A stretch of 64,000 nucleotides of DNA from Nocardia altamirensis NBRC 108246 (lineage in GTDB: Bacteria > Actinomycetota > Actinomycetes > Mycobacteriales > Mycobacteriaceae): NCBI RefSeq assembly GCF_001612685.1, contig NZ_BDAY01000003.1:1-64000 (forward strand), written 5' to 3'. A program made the translations under genes and the position numbers. The stretch's first letter is position 1. Each line of letters begins with the position of its first letter. The notes below the pieces were generated by a model, which worked only from the letters and a program-made list of their open reading frames with translations, was not told the origin of the DNA and ran no database searches. Shown here piece after piece: positions 7,560 to 16,083 of this stretch.

Positions 7560-10087
7560 CTTTGTTCGGGCGCGATATTCAACCCACCGCGGCGATCCGT
7601 GGGAATCTGCAGTTCACCCACTCCGGCTTGGTGACAGCAACCTACTTCATCAACCCCCTCGGCTACGGGTTGCGCAGGTCGAGCGACAAAATGGAGGTGA
7701 AGCAGGCCCACCATGCGCTGATCAACAATCTGCCAGGTGGCGCGCTGCTGCTCGGGATCCAGGCAGGGCTCAACACGATTGACGTGCTGACCAAAATGGT
7801 CGAAGGAGTGGACCTGGACGATTGCGAGGACTACGCGATCGAGGTGGTTGGCTCCTTCGAGCGGATTCGCGACATCAGGCCGTTGACGCGGCTCTATCTG
7901 CTCTCGATTCCGGTGGGCGCCAGCAACTCCGGGATCTCGGCGCTGTCGCGGATGTGGCGCGGCAGTACCTCGACGATCGATGCCGCCGCCCTGTCGCGCG
8001 CCGATCTGGACGAGTACCTGGAGAAGGCGAACGAGACGCTGTCGCGGATCGGCGGCGACTTCGATCCGGTTCCGGTGCCCGCCGCATTGTTCCAATGGCT
8101 GTGGGAGCACTACCTTTCCCGTGGTTCGGTCGCCGATCCCGTCGCACCGACCACCGCGGGCGTGCTCGATGAAGCCACCGCGGCGGTATTCCGCTCGGCG
8201 GCACTCGACGAGGGCGCACAGACCGACAGTTCGCGGCGGATCCGGCCGTCCTTCGTCCCGGTGGTCAAGGTGGTGCAGCCGGACTACACGTATGGCGTTT
8301 CCTATCAGTCGATGCTCACACCCAACTCATTTCCGTACGGGGGCATGACTTTTCCCGGGGGCAGCGAGTTCCTCAGCGTGCTGGAAGGGCTGGACAACGC
8401 CACCGTCGACTGGGGTATCCGGGTTTCGACCAGGCCTGCCGAGCAGGTGCTCAAGTCGAACGAGCAGAACCTGCGCAGGCTCGGCGAGCAGATGGACCAG
8501 CGCGACCAGGAAGTGTCCTTCGCGCAGAACACGTTGATGGGCAAGGCGAAGATGCTCGGCGAGTACAACCAGCATTTCGAGGTGAACGGCGGCGAGTCGG
8601 AGGTCTCCTTCACCACTGTCATTGCGGTGGGCGGCATTTCGCGTGACGCCACCCTCGAGGCGGTCAACACCCTCAAACGCCGCTACAAGCGCTTCCAGAT
8701 CGACCTGACCTCCCCGATCGGCGCCCAGGTGGATCTGTGGTCGATGCTGCTGCCCGGGTGCCCGCCGCGCCGGGCGTTCGACGATTTCGCCCACATCGTG
8801 CCCTCGGACATGTGGGCCGGTTTCGTCCCGTTCACCACCGCGGAGGTCGGCGACGACAGCGGACCGATCATCGGCGTGAACCTGTTGTCGGGCAACTTCG
8901 AGCCGATCCATTTCGGCATCATGGAAGCGGCGTTGCACGACCTGTCCGCCTCGTTCGCGGTCACCGGCGAACTCGGCTCAGGCAAATCCTATTTTTTGAA
9001 GCTCATGGCGGTGCTCGTGCATGACATGGGCGGGCAATTCCTGGCCATCGATCGCAGTCAGGTGGGGGAGTGGGCGCACTTCGCCGCGTCCATCGACAAC
9101 GCGGTGGTGATCGACTTGGCCGAGCCGAAGGTGTCGCTGGATCCGCTACGCCTGTTCGAGCCGAGGATTGCGGGCGAACGGACGCTCGATTCGATTCTCC
9201 CGCTGCTCGATCTGTCGCCGACCTCAGGTCCCGGTGCCGCAGCAAGCAATCTGCTCACCGCCAAAAGCATTGTTGAGCATGGCATTCGGAGCCTGCGAGA
9301 CTTCTACGATGTGGTCTGCCGACTGCGCGACACGGCGGTGCACGACCAGGATTACGCCGATCTCGCCGCTCGGCTCGGCACGGTGGTCGAGCGGGTGCCG
9401 GTGCTGTTCGACGCGACGCTGCCGCCGCTGCGCCTCACCGCGTCCGCGACCGTCGTGCGCACGCACAAACTGGCATTGCCGACCGCCGAGGAACTGACAT
9501 CGCCACACCTGTACAACCGGTTGCCGTTGACCAAGCGGCTGGGCACGGCGCTCTACGAGTTGGTCGGTGTCGCGGCCCGCGAGGCCTTTCTCTCCGACAA
9601 CGGCCGGTTCGGGCTGCTGGTCGGAGACGAAGCGCACCACTTCACCCAGACCCAAGTCGGCGCGGCGGTGACCTCGGACTTCAGCAGGGACGGCCGCAAG
9701 CACCTCGCCGCCATCGGGTTGGCCTCCCATGACCCGGGCGCGGATTTCCAAGGCGCGGCACACAATCTGATTCCCAATCGGTTCGTGTTTCGCCAGCGCG
9801 ACGAGACGTTGGCGCGCAACAGTCTGGAGTGGCTCGGCGTCGACCTGGACGCGGCGCCGTTCCTGCTGCAGATTCTGCGGGAGGAGACCTCGCCGCCGAC
9901 CGGGCCAGGTCGTCAGGTGCCGATACAGCGCCGCGGCGAGATGTTCATGCGAGATGCGTTGAACCGGATCGGTCGCGGCAAGGTCCTCGGACCCGCCCGC
10001 CCCGACCGCGCGGAGGCGATCACCAGTACCCCGGTGGCGACGAGCGACGGGAATGCCCTCGCCAAGCAGCGCGAGGCGGTCACCTGA
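7556..10087 (+). CDS. VirB4/TraC-type conjugation ATPase
   Basis: 843 residues. The N-terminal half is the VirB4/TraC-like region; the ATPase follows. Walker A is GELGSGKS at about residue 470 and Walker B LLVGDEAH at about 685, with arginine-rich segments between. Length is normal for VirB4. In type IV systems this cytosolic ATPase powers assembly and substrate movement. There is no VirD4/TraG coupling protein in the window. Start ATG overlaps the previous stop and its own stop overlaps the next ATG (TGATG). GC and codon use resemble the neighbouring genes, so recent transfer is not evident. Confidence 0.85.
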   Translation: MTLFGRDIQPTAAIRGNLQFTHSGLVTATYFINPLGYGLRRSSDKMEVKQAHHALINNLPGGALLLGIQAGLNTIDVLTKMVEGVDLDDCEDYAIEVVGSFERIRDIRPLTRLYLLSIPVGASNSGISALSRMWRGSTSTIDAAALSRADLDEYLEKANETLSRIGGDFDPVPVPAALFQWLWEHYLSRGSVADPVAPTTAGVLDEATAAVFRSAALDEGAQTDSSRRIRPSFVPVVKVVQPDYTYGVSYQSMLTPNSFPYGGMTFPGGSEFLSVLEGLDNATVDWGIRVSTRPAEQVLKSNEQNLRRLGEQMDQRDQEVSFAQNTLMGKAKMLGEYNQHFEVNGGESEVSFTTVIAVGGISRDATLEAVNTLKRRYKRFQIDLTSPIGAQVDLWSMLLPGCPPRRAFDDFAHIVPSDMWAGFVPFTTAEVGDDSGPIIGVNLLSGNFEPIHFGIMEAALHDLSASFAVTGELGSGKSYFLKLMAVLVHDMGGQFLAIDRSQVGEWAHFAASIDNAVVIDLAEPKVSLDPLRLFEPRIAGERTLDSILPLLDLSPTSGPGAAASNLLTAKSIVEHGIRSLRDFYDVVCRLRDTAVHDQDYADLAARLGTVVERVPVLFDATLPPLRLTASATVVRTHKLALPTAEELTSPHLYNRLPLTKRLGTALYELVGVAAREAFLSDNGRFGLLVGDEAHHFTQTQVGAAVTSDFSRDGRKHLAAIGLASHDPGADFQGAAHNLIPNRFVFRQRDETLARNSLEWLGVDLDAAPFLLQILREETSPPTGPGRQVPIQRRGEMFMRDALNRIGRGKVLGPARPDRAEAITSTPVATSDGNALAKQREAVT

Positions 10088-12621
10088 TGCTCCGCAGGGA
10101 CGCGGTTTCCCGGACGATCGCTGTCCTGGCCTCATGGGATCCGGCGCACTGGCAACCGAGCATGGTGCGGCGGCGGTGTGGGAGCTGGTTGACCGCCACG
10201 CGCGCACGACACCGGACCGCCTGGGTGCTCGCAATGCTGTTCGCCCTGTTCGTCTTTCCCGGAATCTTAGGCGCGGTAGTCACCGCACAGTCGGGCAGCA
10301 GCCTCGGCGGTTCCGGATACACTGCGTTCGGCTGGGGTGACGCCCGGGATTCCTCGGGAGTTCCGGTGTCGTACTACATGTTCGTCACCGATACCGGCGG
10401 CATCCTGAGCCCCTGGAATACGGCGATGGCCATGGTGCTCAGCCTCCAGTTCGCTGGCTGGCGCGAGATCATCGGTTTCGGTGACTGGATATCCGGCACC
10501 GCTGTCAGCCTTTCGTGGGCGGATCGCGTGGGAGCCATCTTCGTAGGGGTCACCGAAAATATGCTCGGGCAACTGCCGCTCTGGGCGATGTTCCTGGCAG
10601 GCACCACGATCGGTTCTCTTTTTGTCGGCATATTCGTGGTGACCGGCAAGCCCGCCAAGGCGGCGATGCAGACAGTCTTCATGTTCGGAGTAGGGCTCGG
10701 CGGAGTGCTGGTGATGGCCTTTCCACTGCATGAAGCGGTCGCCGGGGACGGTCCCTTCGGGCAGGGCCGCGATCTCGGGGTGGCGCTCGGCGCCGCAGCA
10801 CTCGGCAACAACGATCCGGATCCGGCGGCCATGACCAAGGCCTTGCAGAGTGGGTCGGCCGACCGCACCCGAAAACTGCTACAGAAGTGGAATTACGGTC
10901 ACGTCGTCGACAAGCAGCCGCTGTGCAAGATCGCATTTACGAATGGCACGCTCAACCAGAGTGAAAAGCAGATCAAAGAGGGACTGACGAACTGCGGTGA
11001 CACCACTGCACGGCACGCTGCCGACAATCCGAACGCCGGCCAGATCGGGGTCGGATTCGTCCTTTTCATCGTCAGTCTCCCGATGGCGTGGTTCGGAATC
11101 AAGTTCTCGTTCGGGGTGTTCATGGCCTGGGCGGACGGGATATACAACGGAATGGTGTTGGTGTTCTGGGATCTCCCCATGGGCGGGTTCATCTACGGGG
11201 ACACTCAGCTTGCCCTGATCCGTCGAATCGTCAACATCTTCATGGCCTTTGTGCGGATGGTTGCGAATATCTTCATACTCGCCGTCTATACCGCCGTCTG
11301 CGGCAGCTTGCTGGAGGAGTCGGACGACGATGTGCTGCTGATAGTCATGCTGGTAGTGATCGTCATGATCGTCGGCATCGTGCAGTCGAAACGGATGAAC
11401 GATCGGTTCAACGCCACCAGCGACGCGGTGGCGAATCGGATCGGGCAGTCGATCGCGTCCGGCGGTATCTTCGCCGCGCCGGGAGGGGGTGGCGGCGGTG
11501 GAGGTGGTGGTATGGGTTTGGTCGGGCTTGGGAATTCGATGCATTCTTCTCCCGGGCATACGCTCCTCAGTGCGCTCGGGGCAGTGTCGGTCATCGGCAG
11601 TTCACCGCTCACGGCATGGATGCTAGGCGGGCGGCGAAACCCGTTGCTTCCCTACGCGGGTCTGCAGCGACGAGCGGATCTCAGCGCGATGGAACGGGAG
11701 ACCGTGGATGGTTTGGGCGGTGCCCACGGCTGGTCGGCCCAGGCCTCAGCGGACCGTTCCATGCACACGGTTGTCGCTCGCCAAGCCATGGAGAATGCAC
11801 CAGGCGGTCCGAACACTGCTCGTGGCGCGGCGGCGATTCTGACGGCTCTCAATGACGCCGGGTTGCCCAGGGACCATGTCGGTGGCGCATTCCACAGCCT
11901 CGAGGAGTGGAAAGACATGGAGACGATGATGTATGCGCAGAAGGCAGCGGGACGTGTCACGGACGACGCCGATCCGAATCCAGGGGCCAATCCACACATG
12001 GCGAAAGTGGTAGCCGCACTCGCACTCGCTCAGGATTCGGCGGCCGAATTGAGAGATTATGGCCCTGCCGTCCAGCCGGTGAAAAAAGTCGCTGCCGACT
12101 ACTCTGCATTGCAGCAAATGTCGTATGAAATGCACCGACCGTATCGCGAAAATCGTTCGATGACTCGGCTCAGCCAGAGTGAACAGGACCTCGTGAACAG
12201 GTTTATAGATCCGGACGATCCCATCCGTTCGCGACGTACCATGCGGCACCTACAGCGCATCGCAGATGGCGAGGATCCGATTGCTATGCACAGCGCCCCG
12301 AACAGCGGCGGCGTGGCCCCTGAGCTTCATAGCCTCAGCTCGATTTCGGCATTGCGGATGATGCACGCGATTTCGGAAAGTGAGGCCAACGCGGTGCGGG
12401 ATACGGTAGACGCGGCAGTGTGGACTCCGACGGATCCCCATCTGCTGCGTGTAGCGAGGGAAAAGATCTGGGCCGCCGTCAGCACGAGCCACTGGCAGCA
12501 CGATATCCCCACGACTGCGCACAACACCCCAACCAGGCCAGACTTCGTGAACAATCCGGGTGCCAGGTCGTACGGGCCGGGGATGGACGTGGTCCAGGAT
12601 CTGCTGCGGGAACGGCGGTAG
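10087..12621 (+). CDS. VirB6/TrbL-like polytopic membrane protein with soluble tail
   Basis: 844 residues, ATG overlapping the VirB4 stop. About eight hydrophobic segments lie in residues 38-440, including one near 38-60, a pair near 160-215 and several near 315-440. A run of glycines near residue 467 marks the hinge to a roughly 370-residue soluble C-terminal domain rich in Met, His and Asp. Architecture matches VirB6/TrbL-type channel subunits of Gram-positive systems, which often carry large C-terminal extensions. Codon use is less biased than in VirB4, as is common for membrane genes. The soluble domain is not recognised. Confidence 0.6.
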   Translation: MLRRDAVSRTIAVLASWDPAHWQPSMVRRRCGSWLTATRARHRTAWVLAMLFALFVFPGILGAVVTAQSGSSLGGSGYTAFGWGDARDSSGVPVSYYMFVTDTGGILSPWNTAMAMVLSLQFAGWREIIGFGDWISGTAVSLSWADRVGAIFVGVTENMLGQLPLWAMFLAGTTIGSLFVGIFVVTGKPAKAAMQTVFMFGVGLGGVLVMAFPLHEAVAGDGPFGQGRDLGVALGAAALGNNDPDPAAMTKALQSGSADRTRKLLQKWNYGHVVDKQPLCKIAFTNGTLNQSEKQIKEGLTNCGDTTARHAADNPNAGQIGVGFVLFIVSLPMAWFGIKFSFGVFMAWADGIYNGMVLVFWDLPMGGFIYGDTQLALIRRIVNIFMAFVRMVANIFILAVYTAVCGSLLEESDDDVLLIVMLVVIVMIVGIVQSKRMNDRFNATSDAVANRIGQSIASGGIFAAPGGGGGGGGGGMGLVGLGNSMHSSPGHTLLSALGAVSVIGSSPLTAWMLGGRRNPLLPYAGLQRRADLSAMERETVDGLGGAHGWSAQASADRSMHTVVARQAMENAPGGPNTARGAAAILTALNDAGLPRDHVGGAFHSLEEWKDMETMMYAQKAAGRVTDDADPNPGANPHMAKVVAALALAQDSAAELRDYGPAVQPVKKVAADYSALQQMSYEMHRPYRENRSMTRLSQSEQDLVNRFIDPDDPIRSRRTMRHLQRIADGEDPIAMHSAPNSGGVAPELHSLSSISALRMMHAISESEANAVRDTVDAAVWTPTDPHLLRVAREKIWAAVSTSHWQHDIPTTAHNTPTRPDFVNNPGARSYGPGMDVVQDLLRERR

Positions 12622-12629
12622 GTTTCTTG

Positions 12630-13589
12630 TTGCTCTTTCGCTCGATAGTCACCCAGATGCTGGCGCGCTCGGTGTTGCAGCGGGTTGTGCTGCGACACCG
12701 AGCGCACTCGTCATCGGCCAAATCTGGTCAGACCGGCCTGATTATCTTCGTTCTCACGTTGGTCTTCTGCGGCTTATCGATTCCGTTGACTTTGTTGACA
12801 GCTCTGGCCACGCAGAATTCCAACGCCAAAGAGTATGTGCACGACCAGTGTGAAAGCGTGCTGCGGGACGAGCCCGCAGGCACGTCGACAGTCACGCCGA
12901 CCAGCACTACCGCCCGGTCCAGCCAGACGCCCCAGCAGACTGCCGCCGGTGCCACCTCTGAGTGGCCCACCGTGAATCCGCTTGCCGGAGCGACCGTTGC
13001 GGACGACGACACCAAGACGCCGCCGTGGTATCGCGCGTGCTTCTCGGCTATGCGGATTGCGCCGCCGCAGGATTCGTCGCGGCAAACGAGTAACGCGGGG
13101 CAGGCAGTCGATTGCGCGCGGGAGGTTGCCCTCGGCTACCTGGGTTCAGCCGAGTCATCTGGAACCACAGGAGGTTCCGTAAGTGCCCAAGCCATGACGC
13201 AAGACATCATTTACCGCGCCTCGACTGCGGCGGTGACCGGATACTGCGCCAAGTCGGGGTCCGTTGGTGTGGTCACGCCCACCGAAACCGCCCCGAGCTG
13301 GTGCGGTCAACCGCTCGATCCGAACGCCGCACCGGTCGTCGTGCAGTTGCCGAACGACCTTGCCAGCCAAGGCGCTTGCGGACAACGCGTCGAGCCATCG
13401 GCGACATCGGCCGGTGACCTGGTCTTCTGGGATTACCGTGACTCCGGCGACTTCGCGCCGACCAGGGTCGGCCTCGCGTTGGACGCGACCGAAATCCTCA
13501 CCGAGGAGTCGGGACGCTATGTCCGGCAGGCGATGCCGACCGCGGACGATGTCCGGGTAAAGCGGGTGCTCGGCGGTCGTCGTAGCTGA
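12630..13589 (+). CDS. Membrane-anchored, degenerate NlpC/P60-like protein
   Basis: About 319 residues if translation starts at TTG 12630, seven bases after GGTAGG; ATG 12657 is the alternative but has no ribosome site. One membrane helix (LIIFVLTLVFCGLSIPLTLL) is followed by a Thr/Ser-rich linker and several cysteines. The C-terminus has GDLVFWDY and VGLALD, echoing the GDLVFF ... HVGIYLG core of NlpC/P60 hydrolases. However, the catalytic His position reads Arg and no Asp-Cys-Ser-Gly motif is present. It may therefore be an inactive relative or adaptor of the VirB1/NlpC proteins of Gram-positive type IV systems. Last gene of the operon. Confidence 0.45.
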   Translation: MLFRSIVTQMLARSVLQRVVLRHRAHSSSAKSGQTGLIIFVLTLVFCGLSIPLTLLTALATQNSNAKEYVHDQCESVLRDEPAGTSTVTPTSTTARSSQTPQQTAAGATSEWPTVNPLAGATVADDDTKTPPWYRACFSAMRIAPPQDSSRQTSNAGQAVDCAREVALGYLGSAESSGTTGGSVSAQAMTQDIIYRASTAAVTGYCAKSGSVGVVTPTETAPSWCGQPLDPNAAPVVVQLPNDLASQGACGQRVEPSATSAGDLVFWDYRDSGDFAPTRVGLALDATEILTEESGRYVRQAMPTADDVRVKRVLGGRRS

Positions 13590-13786
13590 CTAGTGCCGCG
13601 TCCAGAATGGTCGGCGCGATTCCGGCCCAAGGCGCCCTTCATCGCGTCCACCCAACCAAAGGCCACCCTCGGTCGCGATAGATGCTGAAGCTGCCAACTG
13701 GCTGAAGGCGCCCTTCAGCGGCTCAGACCGACTGAAGGGCGCCTTCGGTCGGGGCTCATAGTCGACGTATCCAGACGCGGCACTAG
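13590..13786. mobile_element. MITE-like element with 13-bp terminal inverted repeats
   Basis: The left end CTAGTGCCGCGTC (13590-13602) is the exact reverse complement of the right end (13774-13786). TA occurs at both boundaries, as expected for Tc1/IS630-type TA target duplication. Inside are strong palindromes around GAAGGCGCCCTTC at 13702-13718 and 13731-13749, and a related half at 13630-13642. No coding frame. It lies between convergent genes, where it may also serve as a two-way terminator. Confidence 0.6.
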
Positions 13787-13811
13787 GCTGCGGCCGGCTG
13801 GGTACGCGGGA

Positions 13812-15245
13812 TTACGTCCAGCGGCTGGCGTAATAACTTGCGGGCAGTGCGATCTCGTGGACCTTCTGCCCTGGTTGGGGGGCCTCGATGCACCGTCCAT
13901 TGCCGATGTACATGACAACGTGTTGCGGATCGCCGTTGTTGAACCGCGAGGCAGGGAAGATCAAGTCGCCTGGGCGGAGGTCCTGGGGTGCCACCTTGGG
14001 CAGCTGGTTGTATTGTTGCGAGGCGGTGCGCGGAATCTTCACCCCTGCCTGGCCCGCTGAATATTGCATGAGGCCGGAACAGTCGAACTCGTCGGGGCCC
14101 TCCGCGGCCCACACGTACGGCCTGCCGATCTTCGACTTCGCGACCGCAACCGCTCGGTCTGCGGCGGGCGTCGCCCCAGCGGCGCCCTGCTGGGCCTGCT
14201 GGCCCGCGATGTTGTGCAGATACTGGTTGCTGAGCTGGTTGATGGCCGCTGCGGTCTCGCTGGCGTTGCCGTTCGTTGCTGAGACGATCGTGTGCGCCTT
14301 TTGCAGTGCGGCGGTGAGGATTTGGTGGACGCGCTCATGTCCGGCCTTGGTGTACGCCTGGGTGCCGACCTCGGCGAGTGCCACGTTGACCTCGCGGATC
14401 AACTTGTTCATCGCCTCCTTGTCGACCTGGTTGTTGCCGGCGAGGCGGGTGATGTAGTTCACCAGTTGGTTGTCGAGAGTGTTGAAAGCGTTGGCGGCAT
14501 TGTTTTTCCAGAGTTCGTCCGCCTTGATCGCGTCGGCCGTCTTGCCGCCGCCCGTCTCGCTGATACCGAGTTCCTTGCGTAGCTCGGCGATTCGGGGATC
14601 GTCGGTGGGGCCGTCGCCGTAGGCCGCGGCCAACAGCTTCAAGACCTGCATTGCCCGCTGCGCCTCAGGAGTCAGACCGGAATTGCTGATCTGACCGGCC
14701 GCGCCAGTGGAATTGCCGTTCCCGGCACCGCCGCCCGCCAGCCCGGCGAGCGCCTGACCGATCATCGGCAGCGCGGCCATCGCCATGGTGCCTACCCCTA
14801 GCGCGGTCGGCGCCCACTGCGCGATCGTCTCCGCATCCGGCAGCGGGATCGCGGGCATGGGTGGGGGCGCGGCCGCAGACGGTGGGGGAGCCTCAGGCGG
14901 TGGCGGGGCGCCGCCCGGCGCCGCGGCGATCGCAGGTCCGGCCGGCGCGGAATCCTTTGCGCCGGGTGCGGTTGGCGCGACAAGAGGCGCGGCGGGGCCA
15001 GGCGCGCTACCTGGCGGTGCGGGCGTCGCACCCGGTGCTGTGGTGGCGGGCGGATTCGTGCCTGGGCCTTGTTGTCCCGGACTGGTTCCGTTGGGCGCGC
15101 CTTGGCCAGGTCCGGCGACGCGCGGTCGTTCGGTGGTCCCTGACTTCTTCGCTTCCTTGTTGCCTTCGGCGTCCCCGTCGCCATGACCTTCTTCGGTGGC
15201 CGGTGGTTCGGGATCTACCAGCCAGAGCTGCTCGGGGGAGGTCAT
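13812..15245 (-). CDS. NlpC/P60 cell-wall hydrolase with Pro/Ala-rich N-terminus
   Basis: 477 residues. The first 150 or so are acidic then Pro/Ala/Gly-rich. Residues about 190-340 are helical and similar in pattern to the helical part of the 27729-28679 product (possibly the DUF4226 type). The C-terminal NlpC/P60 domain is intact, with catalytic Cys389 in DCSGL and His442 in QHVVMYIG. The family cleaves peptide stems of peptidoglycan. A similar NlpC/P60 gene (Rv3896c) lies beside M. tuberculosis ESX-2. No classical signal peptide, so export by the T7SS is plausible. Its ATG overlaps the stop of a 22-aa leader frame. Confidence 0.75.
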   Translation of the reverse strand: MTSPEQLWLVDPEPPATEEGHGDGDAEGNKEAKKSGTTERPRVAGPGQGAPNGTSPGQQGPGTNPPATTAPGATPAPPGSAPGPAAPLVAPTAPGAKDSAPAGPAIAAAPGGAPPPPEAPPPSAAAPPPMPAIPLPDAETIAQWAPTALGVGTMAMAALPMIGQALAGLAGGGAGNGNSTGAAGQISNSGLTPEAQRAMQVLKLLAAAYGDGPTDDPRIAELRKELGISETGGGKTADAIKADELWKNNAANAFNTLDNQLVNYITRLAGNNQVDKEAMNKLIREVNVALAEVGTQAYTKAGHERVHQILTAALQKAHTIVSATNGNASETAAAINQLSNQYLHNIAGQQAQQGAAGATPAADRAVAVAKSKIGRPYVWAAEGPDEFDCSGLMQYSAGQAGVKIPRTASQQYNQLPKVAPQDLRPGDLIFPASRFNNGDPQHVVMYIGNGRCIEAPQPGQKVHEIALPASYYASRWT

Positions 15246-15310
15246 TCTCGTGCCGCCGGTGTTGTGGTGGTGGCGCCGATTGTTCGCCGTGCGGAGCGGT
15301 GCGAGCTCAT
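15242..15310 (-). CDS. Putative leader peptide (22 aa) coupled to the NlpC/P60 gene
   Basis: ATG at 15310 is preceded by a very strong ribosome site (AGGAGGAGG). It opens 22 codons rich in Arg, Thr and Ala and ends in TGA 15244-15242, overlapping the ATG of the hydrolase gene (ATGA). The hydrolase itself lacks a good ribosome site, so it probably depends on reinitiation. Confidence 0.45.
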   Translation of the reverse strand: MSSHRSARRTIGATTTTPAARE

Positions 15311-15426
15311 CGGGTGCCTCCTCCTGCTCCTGCCCGGATCGTTCGACCGAACTCGGTGGTCACAGGCCGTTCGACAGACGTACTTTCTGATACCGATCAT
15401 CCTGACCGGTGGCGCTCGCACATCCG

Positions 15427-15453
15427 TTCCCATCGTTGGGAATCCTCGACAAT
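15427..15453 (+). promoter_or_regulatory. Family 2 palindrome and -10 upstream of the T7SS substrate operon
   Basis: TTCCCA-TCGT-TGGGAA at 15427-15442 is a perfect 6+6 dyad. Five bases later GACAAT (15448-15453) forms the -10. An ATG lies seven bases beyond it. Confidence 0.6.
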
Positions 15454-15460
15454 ATTGGGC

Positions 15461-15559
15461 ATGACGAGCCCGTGGCAGGCACACCGCCGTAGTCGATGTG
15501 GCCGCCCGGAGGGTGGCCCGATGGTGGTGGTGCCTCGGGTGCACGGAGAGGAGTTCTGA
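15461..15559 (+). CDS. Putative leaderless leader peptide (32 aa)
   Basis: ATG 15461 coincides with the predicted transcription start. The frame of 32 codons ends in TGA 15557-15559, overlapping the next ATG (TGATG). The peptide is Arg/Pro/Val-rich with no known domain. Translation is inferred from position. Confidence 0.35.
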   Translation: MTSPWQAHRRSRCGRPEGGPMVVVPRVHGEEF

Positions 15560-16044
15560 TGGGCTTTTGGGAAGGCTTCGCGGATATCGCCGGTGACGTG
15601 CTCGAAGTCGCGTTGCCAACCGTTGGCACCCTGTTCGGTCCTGGTGGTCGTCTCCTCGGTGGAGCTTTGGGAAATGTGATCGATGAGGCGTTGGACGGTG
15701 ACATCGACAGTTTCGGAGACTTCGCGGAAGCGGCGGGTATGGGCGCGGGCGCGGCGTTGTTTGGTGGAATGCTCGGTGGTGCGGCTGGCAAGCTCGTCGG
15801 GAAGGCCATTCCCGCTCTCCGTGGAGCGACCACTGATTCGCTCGGCTTTGGTATGAAAATGAAGACCCCTGACCATTGGCAATTGGAACTGGCGATCCGT
15901 GCTGGGCAGACTCTCGTGAATCCGCGTGCGCTGGGCACGGCTCTCGGCGCCGGTGCTGGAAATCTGGCGTTAGACGGATTTCTTGGGGAAGACAAACCTG
16001 TAGCGCTATCTATTCCTGTGAAGGCCATCCCAGACCTCGTGTAG
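15559..16044 (+). CDS. Gly/Ala-rich small protein of unknown function
   Basis: 161 residues from ATG 15559, with GAGAGGAG just upstream. It alternates Gly/Ala-rich, moderately hydrophobic stretches (about residues 20-40, 60-85 and 120-135) with acidic patches, a composition seen in glycine-zipper or membrane-interacting proteins. No WXG motif, signal peptide or known domain. It starts a run of T7SS-type genes on this strand and shares the family 2 promoter with them, so an exported or accessory role is inferred. Confidence 0.6.
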   Translation: MGFWEGFADIAGDVLEVALPTVGTLFGPGGRLLGGALGNVIDEALDGDIDSFGDFAEAAGMGAGAALFGGMLGGAAGKLVGKAIPALRGATTDSLGFGMKMKTPDHWQLELAIRAGQTLVNPRALGTALGAGAGNLALDGFLGEDKPVALSIPVKAIPDLV

Positions 16045-16083
16045 TCGCCAGTGCTGCGTAGCGACTCGGAAGGAGGTAGTGGC

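Noticed and set aside
7590..7610. TGGGAA occurrence at the start of virB4 (and others near 16388, 24420 and 26698)
   Set aside because: They lie inside coding sequence, lack the TTCCCA partner at the right distance and have no -10, so they are chance matches.
12657..13589. ATG 12657 as start of the NlpC-like protein
   Set aside because: No ribosome site precedes it; TTG 12630 with GGTAGG seven bases upstream is better. The choice stays uncertain.
5742..13589. Complete conjugative element
   Set aside because: No relaxase, coupling protein, integrase, att site or origin of transfer was seen, so it is described only as a T4SS-like apparatus.
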